This document shows, piece after piece, positions 17,863-24,651 of a DNA stretch of 36,748 bases. The stretch lies in NCBI GenBank assembly GCA_012519455.1, contig JAAYQE010000114.1, forward strand, positions 1-36,748, read 5' to 3'. The stretch's first letter is position 1. Each line of letters starts with the position of its first letter. Position numbers and translations under genes: made by a program. The notes below the pieces were generated by a model, which worked only from the letters and a program-made list of their open reading frames with translations, searched no databases and was not told the DNA's origin. Origin of the DNA: Syntrophomonadaceae bacterium (GTDB lineage Bacteria > Bacillota > Ch66 > Ch109).

Positions 17863-18613
17863 CTTCCTCACCCCCGGGCGTTTGTGAATTGAGTTGTCGC
17901 TGAACCTGCATCTCTTTTCGGCCGTAAAGGACGCCTAAAACCAGTACGGATATCACCGAAGAAACCGCCACTAAGGTAATCATCCCAAACCCTTCTAACA
18001 ATGGATTTCGCCCCTCTATGGCTGACGTAATCCCCAAAATTATGGCCAAAATAAAAGTTACGGTCATGGGCCCGGTAGCAACGCTACCGGAATCAAACGC
18101 AATGGCAATAAAAGGACGAGAACAATAACGGGTTAAAATAAAGGCTAACAAATACCCCGGAATTAAAAAATACGCTAAAGGAATCCCTAAAATAATACGA
18201 CCCATGGAAACCGCTATAGACACCCCAACGCCAAGAGCCAACGTATATAACATCACTTTCTGCGGAATGTAGCCGCCAGAAGCATTTTCTACCTCATAGT
18301 TTAAAGTATGCACCGATGGTTCCGCCAATGTAGTAACTGACCCGATTATAAAACCGATAGGAATTAAGATCCATATCGGAGATATCCCTCCCAACGCGGA
18401 CCCGATAACTTCCCCGGCCGGTAAAAACCCCACTTTAACGCCTTGTAAAAAAAGGGCTAGCCCTACAAAAGTTAATCCCAAGCCTTTTAGTATATTAATA
18501 AATTTGGCCTTGGATAATTTTAGAACCCAAAACTGAAAGATGAAAATACAAGCTACCAGAGGAGAAAAGGCCAGGGCTACTTCTTTTAAAACCTGCTTAA
18601 AACCGATAAACAC
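17852..18613 (-). CDS. DUF1538 membrane protein (second copy)
   Basis: Polytopic inner-membrane protein of the DUF1538 family; transport function suspected, substrate unknown. The 253 residues are mostly hydrophobic helices. Family segments are GEVIGSALGGISPIWILIPIGFIIG, TTLAEPSVHTLNYEVE and the glycine-rich FIAIAFDSGSVATGPMTVTF. The last of these may line a conduction or binding site. It is paralogous to the upstream gene, which has AEPNVRILAMQV and FDAGGVTTGPLIIPF at the same places, so the pair probably forms a heterodimer or arose by tandem duplication. The GTG start lies 15 bases after the upstream stop. Confidence 0.85.
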   Translation of the reverse strand: MFIGFKQVLKEVALAFSPLVACIFIFQFWVLKLSKAKFINILKGLGLTFVGLALFLQGVKVGFLPAGEVIGSALGGISPIWILIPIGFIIGSVTTLAEPSVHTLNYEVENASGGYIPQKVMLYTLALGVGVSIAVSMGRIILGIPLAYFLIPGYLLAFILTRYCSRPFIAIAFDSGSVATGPMTVTFILAIILGITSAIEGRNPLLEGFGMITLVAVSSVISVLVLGVLYGRKEMQVQRQLNSQTPGGEEDAA

Positions 18614-18628
18614 TTATCTTAAACTCCT

Positions 18629-19327
18629 TTATCCGAAAATCACTCCCATCAACAGTACCGCTAGTACTGGACCAATGTAGGCCAAACCTACTAAGCCAAA
18701 ACCCTCCGTAGAGGTAGTCTTACCCCCCATAACTGAGGCTACCCCTACTCCCAGCGCGAGAATAAAAGGAATAATTAAAGGGCCGGTAGTTACGCCGCCG
18801 GCGTCAAAAGAAACCGGTATATATTGCTCTGGAGCCAGTAGAGATAACAAAAAAGCTAACCCATAACCCGGTAGTAAAAAATAGATAAGAGGCAAATTAA
18901 AAACCAGGCGTACCATCGCTAAGCCTACGCTAACTGCTACTCCGATCGCAATACCCCCAATTAAAAGGCCAGTAGGAAGCACTCCTTCAGAAACAAAATC
19001 AACTTGCATCGCGAGAATCCGTACATTAGGTTCGGCGATGGTAGCAATAAAGCCTAGTAAAAAACCGAAAAAAATAATAATCCACAATTTACCGGTTTTG
19101 GGCAATGCTTCTCCAATATATTCTCCTATCGGCAGTAATCCGAGCTGTACGCCTAATAGAAAAAGGATCAGCCCTACACTAACTAGTACCACCCCTATCA
19201 AAAATTGCAGCATGGTTTCGGCCGGTACCCGAATTAGAGTAAGCTGTAATATAATGACCACGAGCGAAACCGGAATTACCGCCCCGATTACCTCCCGCAA
19301 TGTTTGTTTTACGTCTTGCATAGGCAT
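18629..19327 (-). CDS. DUF1538 membrane protein (first copy)
   Basis: First gene of the three-gene DUF1538-DUF1538-PII operon. The 232-residue multi-spanning membrane protein has the motifs GEYIGEALPKTGKLWIII, TIAEPNVRILAMQV and FDAGGVTTGPLIIPFILALG. Its C-terminus is shorter than that of its paralogue. Some bacteria encode the two halves as one long protein; here they are separate genes. ATG start. Its upstream region runs into the tnpB right-end relic, whose terminal TTGTCA on the minus strand (19386-19391) could serve as a -35 element. Confidence 0.85.
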   Translation of the reverse strand: MPMQDVKQTLREVIGAVIPVSLVVIILQLTLIRVPAETMLQFLIGVVLVSVGLILFLLGVQLGLLPIGEYIGEALPKTGKLWIIIFFGFLLGFIATIAEPNVRILAMQVDFVSEGVLPTGLLIGGIAIGVAVSVGLAMVRLVFNLPLIYFLLPGYGLAFLLSLLAPEQYIPVSFDAGGVTTGPLIIPFILALGVGVASVMGGKTTSTEGFGLVGLAYIGPVLAVLLMGVIFG

Positions 19328-19387
19328 CTTCCTTTAGCAAAAAATAACCTTCATCTTCATTGTAACTTAACTTATTGTAACATATTT

Positions 19388-19520
19388 GACAACTCCCCAC
19401 GGATAAATCCGGGGGATCCTTGGTTCATCCTGCCCAGTAACCCGGTACAGTCCCACAAGCTGATACCGTGTGCCCCACGGCCAAATACTTTAACTTGTCA
19501 GCCGTAACCCTTCCATAAAA
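19388..19520 (-). mobile_element. Decayed right end of an IS200/IS605-type tnpB element
   Basis: On the minus strand the last 27 codons of a TnpB-like protein can be read (508 down to 425 of the 19 kb block), including LKYLAVGHTVSACG before a TGA stop at 19425-19427. This resembles the C-terminus of many TnpB proteins. It is followed by a GC-rich hairpin (arms 19396-19404 and 19407-19415, GGGGGATT/ATCCGTGGGG-like) and then AGTTGTCA, as in right ends of such elements where omega RNA is made. Nothing of the tnpB body, tnpA or a left end is visible. Family assignment is by memory of typical TnpB tails and needs a search. Confidence 0.55.
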
Positions 19521-19631
19521 ATAATTTCCTTAACCGTAAAAACTAGTTAATTAAAAACCTATTATTACCTAAACAAAAATAAATTAGGCACTTAGTCCTA
19601 GTGCTATAAACGAAATTTTGAGGTAATATGG

Positions 19632-19680
19632 AAAGGAACTTTATTAATACCAATAACTACTAAACGGGTAGAGTTCCTTT
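19632..19680 (+). repeat. Long-loop inverted repeat upstream of the riboswitch
   Basis: AAAGGAACT (19632-19640) and AGTTCCTTT (19672-19680) form a 9-bp perfect stem; inside it CTAC (19657-19660) can pair with GTAG (19668-19671). It ends ten bases before the riboswitch. No T-run follows, so it is not a terminator. A smaller hairpin GCACT/AGTGC (19588-19604) precedes it, adjacent to TATAAA (19605-19610). Role unknown. Confidence 0.5.
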
Positions 19681-19689
19681 AACCAAATA

Positions 19690-19780
19690 ATGGGCAACGT
19701 ATCCAAAAGGATACTACGCAAAGCTACGGGTCTAAGGCCCCAAAGTTTTTAATTTGGGGCTATGATAGCCGGGTTGCCAT
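19690..19780 (+). ncRNA. Cyclic-di-GMP-I (GEMM) riboswitch aptamer
   Basis: The sequence matches the GEMM-I pattern: GGGCAAC, a short hairpin (GTATCC-AAAA-GGATAC, 19699-19714), the invariant ACGCAAAGC (19716-19724) and TCTAAGG as tetraloop receptor. A second stem GCCCCAAA/TTTGGGGC (19737-19744, 19753-19760) and TATGATAGCCGGGTTGCC (19761-19778) follow. GGCAAC and GTTGCC can close the structure. The small loop is AAAA rather than the usual GAAA. The position discriminating c-di-GMP from cGAMP appears to be G (TGGGC), favouring c-di-GMP. It lies in the leader of a chemoreceptor gene, a common target of this class. Confidence 0.9.
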
Positions 19781-19811
19781 GAAATTGCGGGGTCAATTCC
19801 ATGTACTAAAT

Positions 19812-19840
19812 GTCCACCGGCTTTAAGGTGGACTTTTTTT
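19812..19840 (+). terminator. Intrinsic terminator in the riboswitch expression platform
   Basis: Stem GTCCACC (19812-19818) with GGTGGAC (19827-19833), followed by seven T. CCGGCT in its 5' arm and loop (19817-19822) is complementary to AGCCGG of the aptamer core (19767-19772), so terminator and aptamer could be linked by a competing helix. Confidence 0.87.
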
Positions 19841-19927
19841 ATGTAAAAAACGGAGGTGAAAAGTTTAATCGCAGGACGACAAAAAAACTAATGCCGGTAA
19901 CTTGCAGTTGCTTGAAGGAGGAACAAC

Positions 19928-21928
19928 ATGGTCTTACTGAAAAAATTAAATATTAAATCTAAAGTTTTAATTACCGTTTTATCATTGGTTTTGATTAGTT
20001 TTATTATCATGGGAAGCCTGAATTACATAGGGGCAAAAAATTCACTGACTACACAAATGGAAGACCAAGCCCTTAATATGGCCCAAGCCCAATCAGAAAA
20101 TATTGATAACTGGTTAAAAATCCGTCTTGCAGAAGTTACTACCCTGGCAAGTACCGGAATAGTAAGAAATATGGATGTGGACCAAATAAAACCAGGATTA
20201 GTTTATCACCATGAACGGCTTAAGGAGTTTTATGAACTCTTGTACGTAGCAGAACCGGATGGCACCTGCCATCTTAGTACGGGTGAAACTAATAATATTA
20301 CCGATCGCGACTATTTCCGCCAGGCTATGGCCGGTAAAACCCTGGTATCGGACCCGGTAGTATCAAAGGCTACCGGCAATCCCATTGTGGTAGCTATTGC
20401 CCCCATAAAAAACGATCAAGGCAAGGTTATCGGTGCTTTCGGTGGAGTCGTACTTATCGATACCCTAAACCGCATGGTCTCAGAGGTCAAGATTGGCGAA
20501 ACCGGTTACGCCTACATGTTACAGCAGGACGGCCTTACGCTAGTACACCCGGATAAAAACTGGGTATTAAAGAAAAACCTGCTTAAAGAGGCGGATACTG
20601 ATTCGAATCTGCTTGAGCATCTTACTCAGATGAGTAAAGGTGAAACAGGTTTGGGGTACTACTTATGGGACGGAGATGAGAAACTAATCAGTTATGCCCC
20701 GGTTAAAACTACCGGATGGGGTTTAGCGGTAACTGTTCCTACTAAGGAAATAAACGCTAGTATCAACGCTCTGGCCCAAAACAGTTTAATTGTAGGCGCG
20801 TTATGCTTGTTTATTTTAGGTTTGGCGTTATCCTTTATGATTCAGCTGTTGATCAAACCACTCCTTAGTCTGAATTTAGTCAGTCAAAAGATAGCCGCGG
20901 GGGATCTTTCCGAAAAGGTAGAGGTTAATTCCGACGACGAAGTAGGACAGTTGGCGCAAAATTTTAATATTATGGTAGATAACCTGCGCGGTTTAGTGGA
21001 ACAGATAAGTACAATGACAGTGCAAGTAGCAGATGCCACTGGACAACTAGCCGGTGCTGCCTCGGAAACCGGCACAGCAGCTGAACAGGTGGCAATCAGT
21101 ATGGGCGAATTAGCCCACGGTACCGCTAATGAGGCTGAGCTTACGCAGGATGCGGCGGGCGTAGTTAACGAAATGAGTCAGGCCCTGCAACAGGTAGAGC
21201 TCGGCGCTAAACAAATCGACCAAGTATCCCAAAACTTCCAGGTAGTAGTAAATGAAGGAATGGATGCGGTAAAAGAATTAGATCAGAAAATGGCAGCCAG
21301 TGTAGATTCTTCCGCTGGAGTAGAAAACGCGATTCGCGACCTGGATCAACAATCCAAGGAAATCGGTAATATCGTAGAAGTGATTACTAATATCGCTGGC
21401 CAGACTAATTTACTGGCACTAAACGCAGCCATTGAAGCGGCCCGGGCTGGTGAACAAGGTCGAGGTTTTGCCGTGGTAGCTGATGAAGTACGTAAACTAG
21501 CGGAAGGTTCAGCCCAGGCGGCTAATCAGATCGCCCAGATCATCCAGGATATTCAGAAGGGAACCGAAACAGCGGTCAATGAAGTGGTCAACGCCATCAC
21601 CGTAATCCGAGCCCAGGAACAGGCCGTAATAACCACGGAAAATCTATTTAACAATATAGGCAAAGGGGTAGAGTCCATCCAGCAAGAAATTAGCTCCACC
21701 CTTACCGCTCTGAATCAGCTGGACACCCAGGCACAACGAATTGTGCAAGCTGTAGAAAGTATTTCAGCGATTACGCAGGAATCAGCGGCTTCAACGGAAG
21801 AGGTTTCCGCGATAACGGAAGAACAAACTGCTTCGGTGCAAATGATCGCCTCCTCTGCACAGGAGATTTCCAATTTAGTTAAACAACTAGAAAATGCCGT
21901 GGATAGCTTTAAATTAAACGATAATTAA
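19928..21928 (+). CDS. Methyl-accepting chemotaxis protein with dCache sensor
   Basis: Transmembrane chemoreceptor feeding the CheA/CheY pathway. Order: transmembrane helix 1 (about 12-34), extracellular double Cache domain (about 35-280, with [11 protein letters not shown] and [20 protein letters not shown]), transmembrane helix 2 (about 284-306), HAMP domain (about 307-358) and cytoplasmic signalling domain. Its hairpin tip is [26 protein letters not shown]. The ligand is not evident; the R-W-Y pattern of amino-acid dCache sensors is not obvious. No C-terminal CheR-docking pentapeptide is seen. GGAGG lies seven bases before the ATG. Expression is presumably set by the upstream c-di-GMP riboswitch, linking receptor supply to the motile/sessile decision. 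Confidence 0.93.
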   Translation: MVLLKKLNIKSKVLITVLSLVLISFIIMGSLNYIGAKNSLTTQMEDQALNMAQAQSENIDNWLKIRLAEVTTLASTGIVRNMDVDQIKPGLVYHHERLKEFYELLYVAEPDGTCHLSTGETNNITDRDYFRQAMAGKTLVSDPVVSKATGNPIVVAIAPIKNDQGKVIGAFGGVVLIDTLNRMVSEVKIGETGYAYMLQQDGLTLVHPDKNWVLKKNLLKEADTDSNLLEHLTQMSKGETGLGYYLWDGDEKLISYAPVKTTGWGLAVTVPTKEINASINALAQNSLIVGALCLFILGLALSFMIQLLIKPLLSLNLVSQKIAAGDLSEKVEVNSDDEVGQLAQNFNIMVDNLRGLVEQISTMTVQVADATGQLAGAASETGTAAEQVAISMGELAHGTANEAELTQDAAGVVNEMSQALQQVELGAKQIDQVSQNFQVVVNEGMDAVKELDQKMAASVDSSAGVENAIRDLDQQSKEIGNIVEVITNIAGQTNLLALNAAIEAARAGEQGRGFAVVADEVRKLAEGSAQAANQIAQIIQDIQKGTETAVNEVVNAITVIRAQEQAVITTENLFNNIGKGVESIQQEISSTLTALNQLDTQAQRIVQAVESISAITQESAASTEEVSAITEEQTASVQMIASSAQEISNLVKQLENAVDSFKLNDN

Positions 21929-21956
21929 TAAATAGGAGTTACAGGATCTAGTTTAA

Positions 21957-21988
21957 GCTTGACCCGGGTAGGGATACCCGGGTTAAGC
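21957..21988. terminator. GC-rich hairpin between convergent chemoreceptor and carbamate kinase genes
   Basis: A 14-bp stem with one G-T pair (21957-21970 with 21975-21988, containing ACCCGGGTA) and a GGGA loop. T-runs on either side are poor, so it may act as a weak bidirectional terminator or as a message-end stabiliser. Confidence 0.55.
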
Positions 21989-22010
21989 AATTTCCGGCTT
22001 AAGGTGATAA

Positions 22011-22952
22011 TTAGCGGACAATATAGGTTCCCCCTTGGCGCTTAAGGGCTCTACCCAGCTCACTAGCCGAGGTAATAAGTACTTCTTTACCGCCTGCTTC
22101 AATGAAACTGATAGCAGCAGCAATTTTAGGCCCCATACTGCCTAGAGGGAATTGACCTTCGGCCATATACTTTTTAGCTTCGCTGATCGTGATGGTTTCT
22201 AACGTCTGCATGTTCGGTTTCCCATAATTAATGGAGACCTGAGCAACCCCGGTTAGGATCACATAAAGATGCGCCCCAATCTCCTGTGCCAAAAGACTAG
22301 AAGCATAATCCTTATCAATAACCGCCTCTACGCCTTTGATCTCGTTATCCTGAATCATCACCGGAATGCCCCCGCCGCCACAGGCAATTATGATATTTTG
22401 GTTCTCAACCATTTGTTGAATAACTTTTTTCTCCATTATGCTTATCGGTACCGGCGAAGGAACTACCCGGCGATAGCCGCGGCCACTGTCCTCCACTACC
22501 TTCCAGCCCTTTTCCCGGATCATCCGATTAGCATATGCTTCAGAAAAAAAAGGCCCGATGGGCTTAGTAGGGGTTTGAAAGGCCGGATCATTACCGTCCA
22601 CAACCACGGTAGTCATAACCGTAGCGATTTCCTTATGCAGTCCCATTCGGTTACATTCCTTACGCAAAGCATTCGTTAATAGATAACCGATAGTCCCCTG
22701 GGTACAAGCCACACAGGCATACAAGGGCAATACGGGCACCTCATCAGCCGCCCTTTCGACTTGAATAAGGACATTTCCCACCTGGGGACCATTGCCATGG
22801 ATAACGACCAATTCGTAATTATCACGCACAATTTCCATAATCGCAGCACTAGCTAGGCTAGCGTTGCTCTCCTGCTCCTCTATCGTTCCCAGCTGATGTT
22901 CCGGATGAAGTGCATTCCCGCCAAAGGCGACGACAGCGATTTGGTTGGCCAT
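22011..22952 (-). CDS. arcC: Carbamate kinase
   Basis: Amino-acid kinase family enzyme transferring phosphate between carbamoyl phosphate and ADP, giving ATP, ammonia and carbon dioxide. The N-terminus has AFGGNALHPEHQLGT and VVIHGNGPQVGNVL. The middle has IIACGGGGIPV and EAVIDKDYASSLLAQ, and the C-terminus GSMGPKIAAAISFIEAGG, all characteristic of ArcC. The 313-residue length is normal. No arginine deiminase or ornithine transcarbamylase gene is adjacent, so it may serve another carbamoyl-phosphate source such as purine or agmatine breakdown. Its ATG lies 127 bases from the divergent DUF1294 gene. Confidence 0.95.
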   Translation of the reverse strand: MANQIAVVAFGGNALHPEHQLGTIEEQESNASLASAAIMEIVRDNYELVVIHGNGPQVGNVLIQVERAADEVPVLPLYACVACTQGTIGYLLTNALRKECNRMGLHKEIATVMTTVVVDGNDPAFQTPTKPIGPFFSEAYANRMIREKGWKVVEDSGRGYRRVVPSPVPISIMEKKVIQQMVENQNIIIACGGGGIPVMIQDNEIKGVEAVIDKDYASSLLAQEIGAHLYVILTGVAQVSINYGKPNMQTLETITISEAKKYMAEGQFPLGSMGPKIAAAISFIEAGGKEVLITSASELGRALKRQGGTYIVR

Positions 22953-23079
22953 ATATTCTCTCCCTTGCCTTAAAATTTGGTGATTTTTGACCGAAAAAAG
23001 TATATCATAATCATGGTTGATGGAGAAGTTTCTTTATAATTTTATTATTATATTCTTAAATATCGGAGGGTAGATAGCT

Positions 23080-23355
23080 ATGTTTATTATTATTACCATC
23101 TTTCTTATAATCAATATGCTCTCTTTCTTGGTCATGGGATATGATAAACGGAAGGCACGTCAAGGAGGTCAACGGGTAGCGGAAAACACTCTACTGGCTT
23201 TGGCCTTGCTAGGAGGGGCATCCGGAATATATGGCGGAATGCACGTATTCCGCCATAAAACCCTTCATCCTAAATTCACCTATGGTATTCCCCTCTGTAT
23301 CGTGATTAACCTTTTTACCTACGGGTTGATTTCTCAATTAATAAAGTTCCTTTAG
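23080..23355 (+). CDS. DUF1294 small membrane protein
   Basis: A 91-residue membrane protein of the DUF1294 family; function unknown. Three hydrophobic segments can be seen (about 2-20, 36-52 and 71-88). The family motif YDKRKARQGGQRVAE comes after the first helix, and GGASGIYGGMHVFRHKTLHPKF between the second and third. The length is typical. GGAGGG precedes the ATG by about nine bases. The gene is divergent from arcC and convergent with the PurL-like gene, whose stop lies only 13 bases away. Confidence 0.85.
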   Translation: MFIIITIFLIINMLSFLVMGYDKRKARQGGQRVAENTLLALALLGGASGIYGGMHVFRHKTLHPKFTYGIPLCIVINLFTYGLISQLIKFL

Positions 23356-23362
23356 CCCGTAC

Positions 23363-23386
23363 GCTAGTTTACTTTCGTAAACTAGC
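23363..23386. terminator. Hairpin at the convergent ends of DUF1294 and PurL-like genes
   Basis: Perfect 10-bp stem GCTAGTTTAC (23363-23372) with GTAAACTAGC (23377-23386), loop TTTC. It contains the stop codon and last codons of the PurL-like gene. No strong T-run on either strand, so the terminator role is tentative. Confidence 0.45.
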
Positions 23387-24472
23387 CAAAATTTCCTTGG
23401 AGGGATGGTTAGGGATAGAGGCCACGACTTGCCCGGCATATTCAAAGACCGTCTGGTCCTCACTGGTGATTTCACCGATTAAGGCTGCGACTGCGTTTTG
23501 AGATTTAACTGCCGCTAAAACCTCCTCTACGTCTTCCGGGGCTACTTGCAGTAACATGCGGGCTTGCGTTTCACAAATTAGGATTTCTTCAGGAGTGATA
23601 TCCGCCACCCGTACTGGCACCTTGGATAGATCAATCCTGGCTCCTAAACCACCAAAACGGGCTGATTCACAAACCGCAGCCCCGATGCCGGCCGCCCCTA
23701 AGTCAGAACAGGCTTTGATTTTCCCCGTCCTATAGGCGGCTAGAGTGGTATCCATGGTAGCTCGTTCTTCCGCGAATGCAGCTTCTGCCGGACGCAGAAT
23801 AGGCACCAGACCAGCGCGGTAGAGGGTATCGTTACCATCCTTACCGGTCGTACCAATAATTATTATCTGATCTCCGGCAGACTTGGCTGGTTTGGTTAGT
23901 GGTTTTTCCGTTATTTGCTGACCTACAACTGCTACCACCACCGCCGGAACAATATCACTAAAAGAGGTAGAGAAGCCACCACCAGCGACAAATACGCCCA
24001 TCGCCTCACTCATATCTCTAATCCCTTTCAGCATTAGATTGATACGTTCCTGGCTGGTCATGCTTTGACATTCTCCACAAGTACAGGTTCCGTTGAAACC
24101 ACAGGGCCCCACCAACACTTCTTCTTCCAGAGGACGCGTGCCAATAAAATCAAGAAGAAAAATCGGTCTAGCTCCCATGGCTACTACGTCCCTCATGGCC
24201 CCGCCGGCTCCGGTCGCAGCCCCATCATAAGGTCGAGGAACACAAGGGGAACAGTGACTCTCCATTTTAGCCGCTACGAGACATTCCGTGCCGGGAATTT
24301 TGACTACCGCTGCATCATCGTTAGCCTCGGGCCCCACCACTAAGGCACCCGGCCATATCTGATCAACCTTTTCGTTAAGCTTCTTAAATGCCCCAAAATC
24401 AATGGCTTTATCCACATTATGATGCAGGTGGACGAATAAAGCATGGGTTAACGCCTTTTCAACTTGATTCAC
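23369..24472 (-). CDS. PurL/AIR-synthase-like protein with extra cysteine motifs
   Basis: Single-copy PurM-superfamily ATPase resembling the first half of PurL (FGAM synthase). PYDGAATGAGGAMRDVVAMGARPIF, ACSDLGAAGIGAAV and ETQARMLLQVAPEDVEEVL match PurL segments. At 367 residues it is half of PurL. Two features are unlike PurL: ESHNHP is changed to ESHCSPC (residues 71-77, keeping the first histidine), and a CGFNGTCTCGEC cluster (Cys124, 130, 132, 135) follows the MGARPIF segment. A bound metal or iron-sulfur cluster is possible. The reaction is unknown; no purine gene is adjacent. GTG start with GGAGG upstream. The 179 bases ahead of it hold no gene or recognised riboswitch. Confidence 0.75.
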   Translation of the reverse strand: MNQVEKALTHALFVHLHHNVDKAIDFGAFKKLNEKVDQIWPGALVVGPEANDDAAVVKIPGTECLVAAKMESHCSPCVPRPYDGAATGAGGAMRDVVAMGARPIFLLDFIGTRPLEEEVLVGPCGFNGTCTCGECQSMTSQERINLMLKGIRDMSEAMGVFVAGGGFSTSFSDIVPAVVVAVVGQQITEKPLTKPAKSAGDQIIIIGTTGKDGNDTLYRAGLVPILRPAEAAFAEERATMDTTLAAYRTGKIKACSDLGAAGIGAAVCESARFGGLGARIDLSKVPVRVADITPEEILICETQARMLLQVAPEDVEEVLAAVKSQNAVAALIGEITSEDQTVFEYAGQVVASIPNHPSKEILASLRK

Positions 24473-24651
24473 GATAATTCCTCCTCAACAATAGTTTGCC
24501 ACCTTAATGTGTGTTTTAAAAAGGTTTCATCTTCACCATAGTCTTAGTATGGCTTCAGAGTCCCTTTTTCGTCCCTTACCTTCACCCCATTACTTTCTCC
24601 GGCTCCTGTGTATTCTCCTGCAGCTTTCGCTTGTTTTCGCTACGGGGAATC

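Noticed and set aside
19328-19380. Repeated GTTACAAT (two copies, minus strand) as an operator or -10 pair upstream of DUF1538
   Set aside because: Spacing to any good -35 is wrong for a standard promoter, and two 8-base copies in AT-rich sequence can occur by chance.
24473-24651. c-di-AMP (ydaO) riboswitch ahead of the PurL-like gene
   Set aside because: GGGGTGAAGG and GACGAAA recall parts of the consensus, but the conserved CCGAATCCG and the flanking paired elements are missing.
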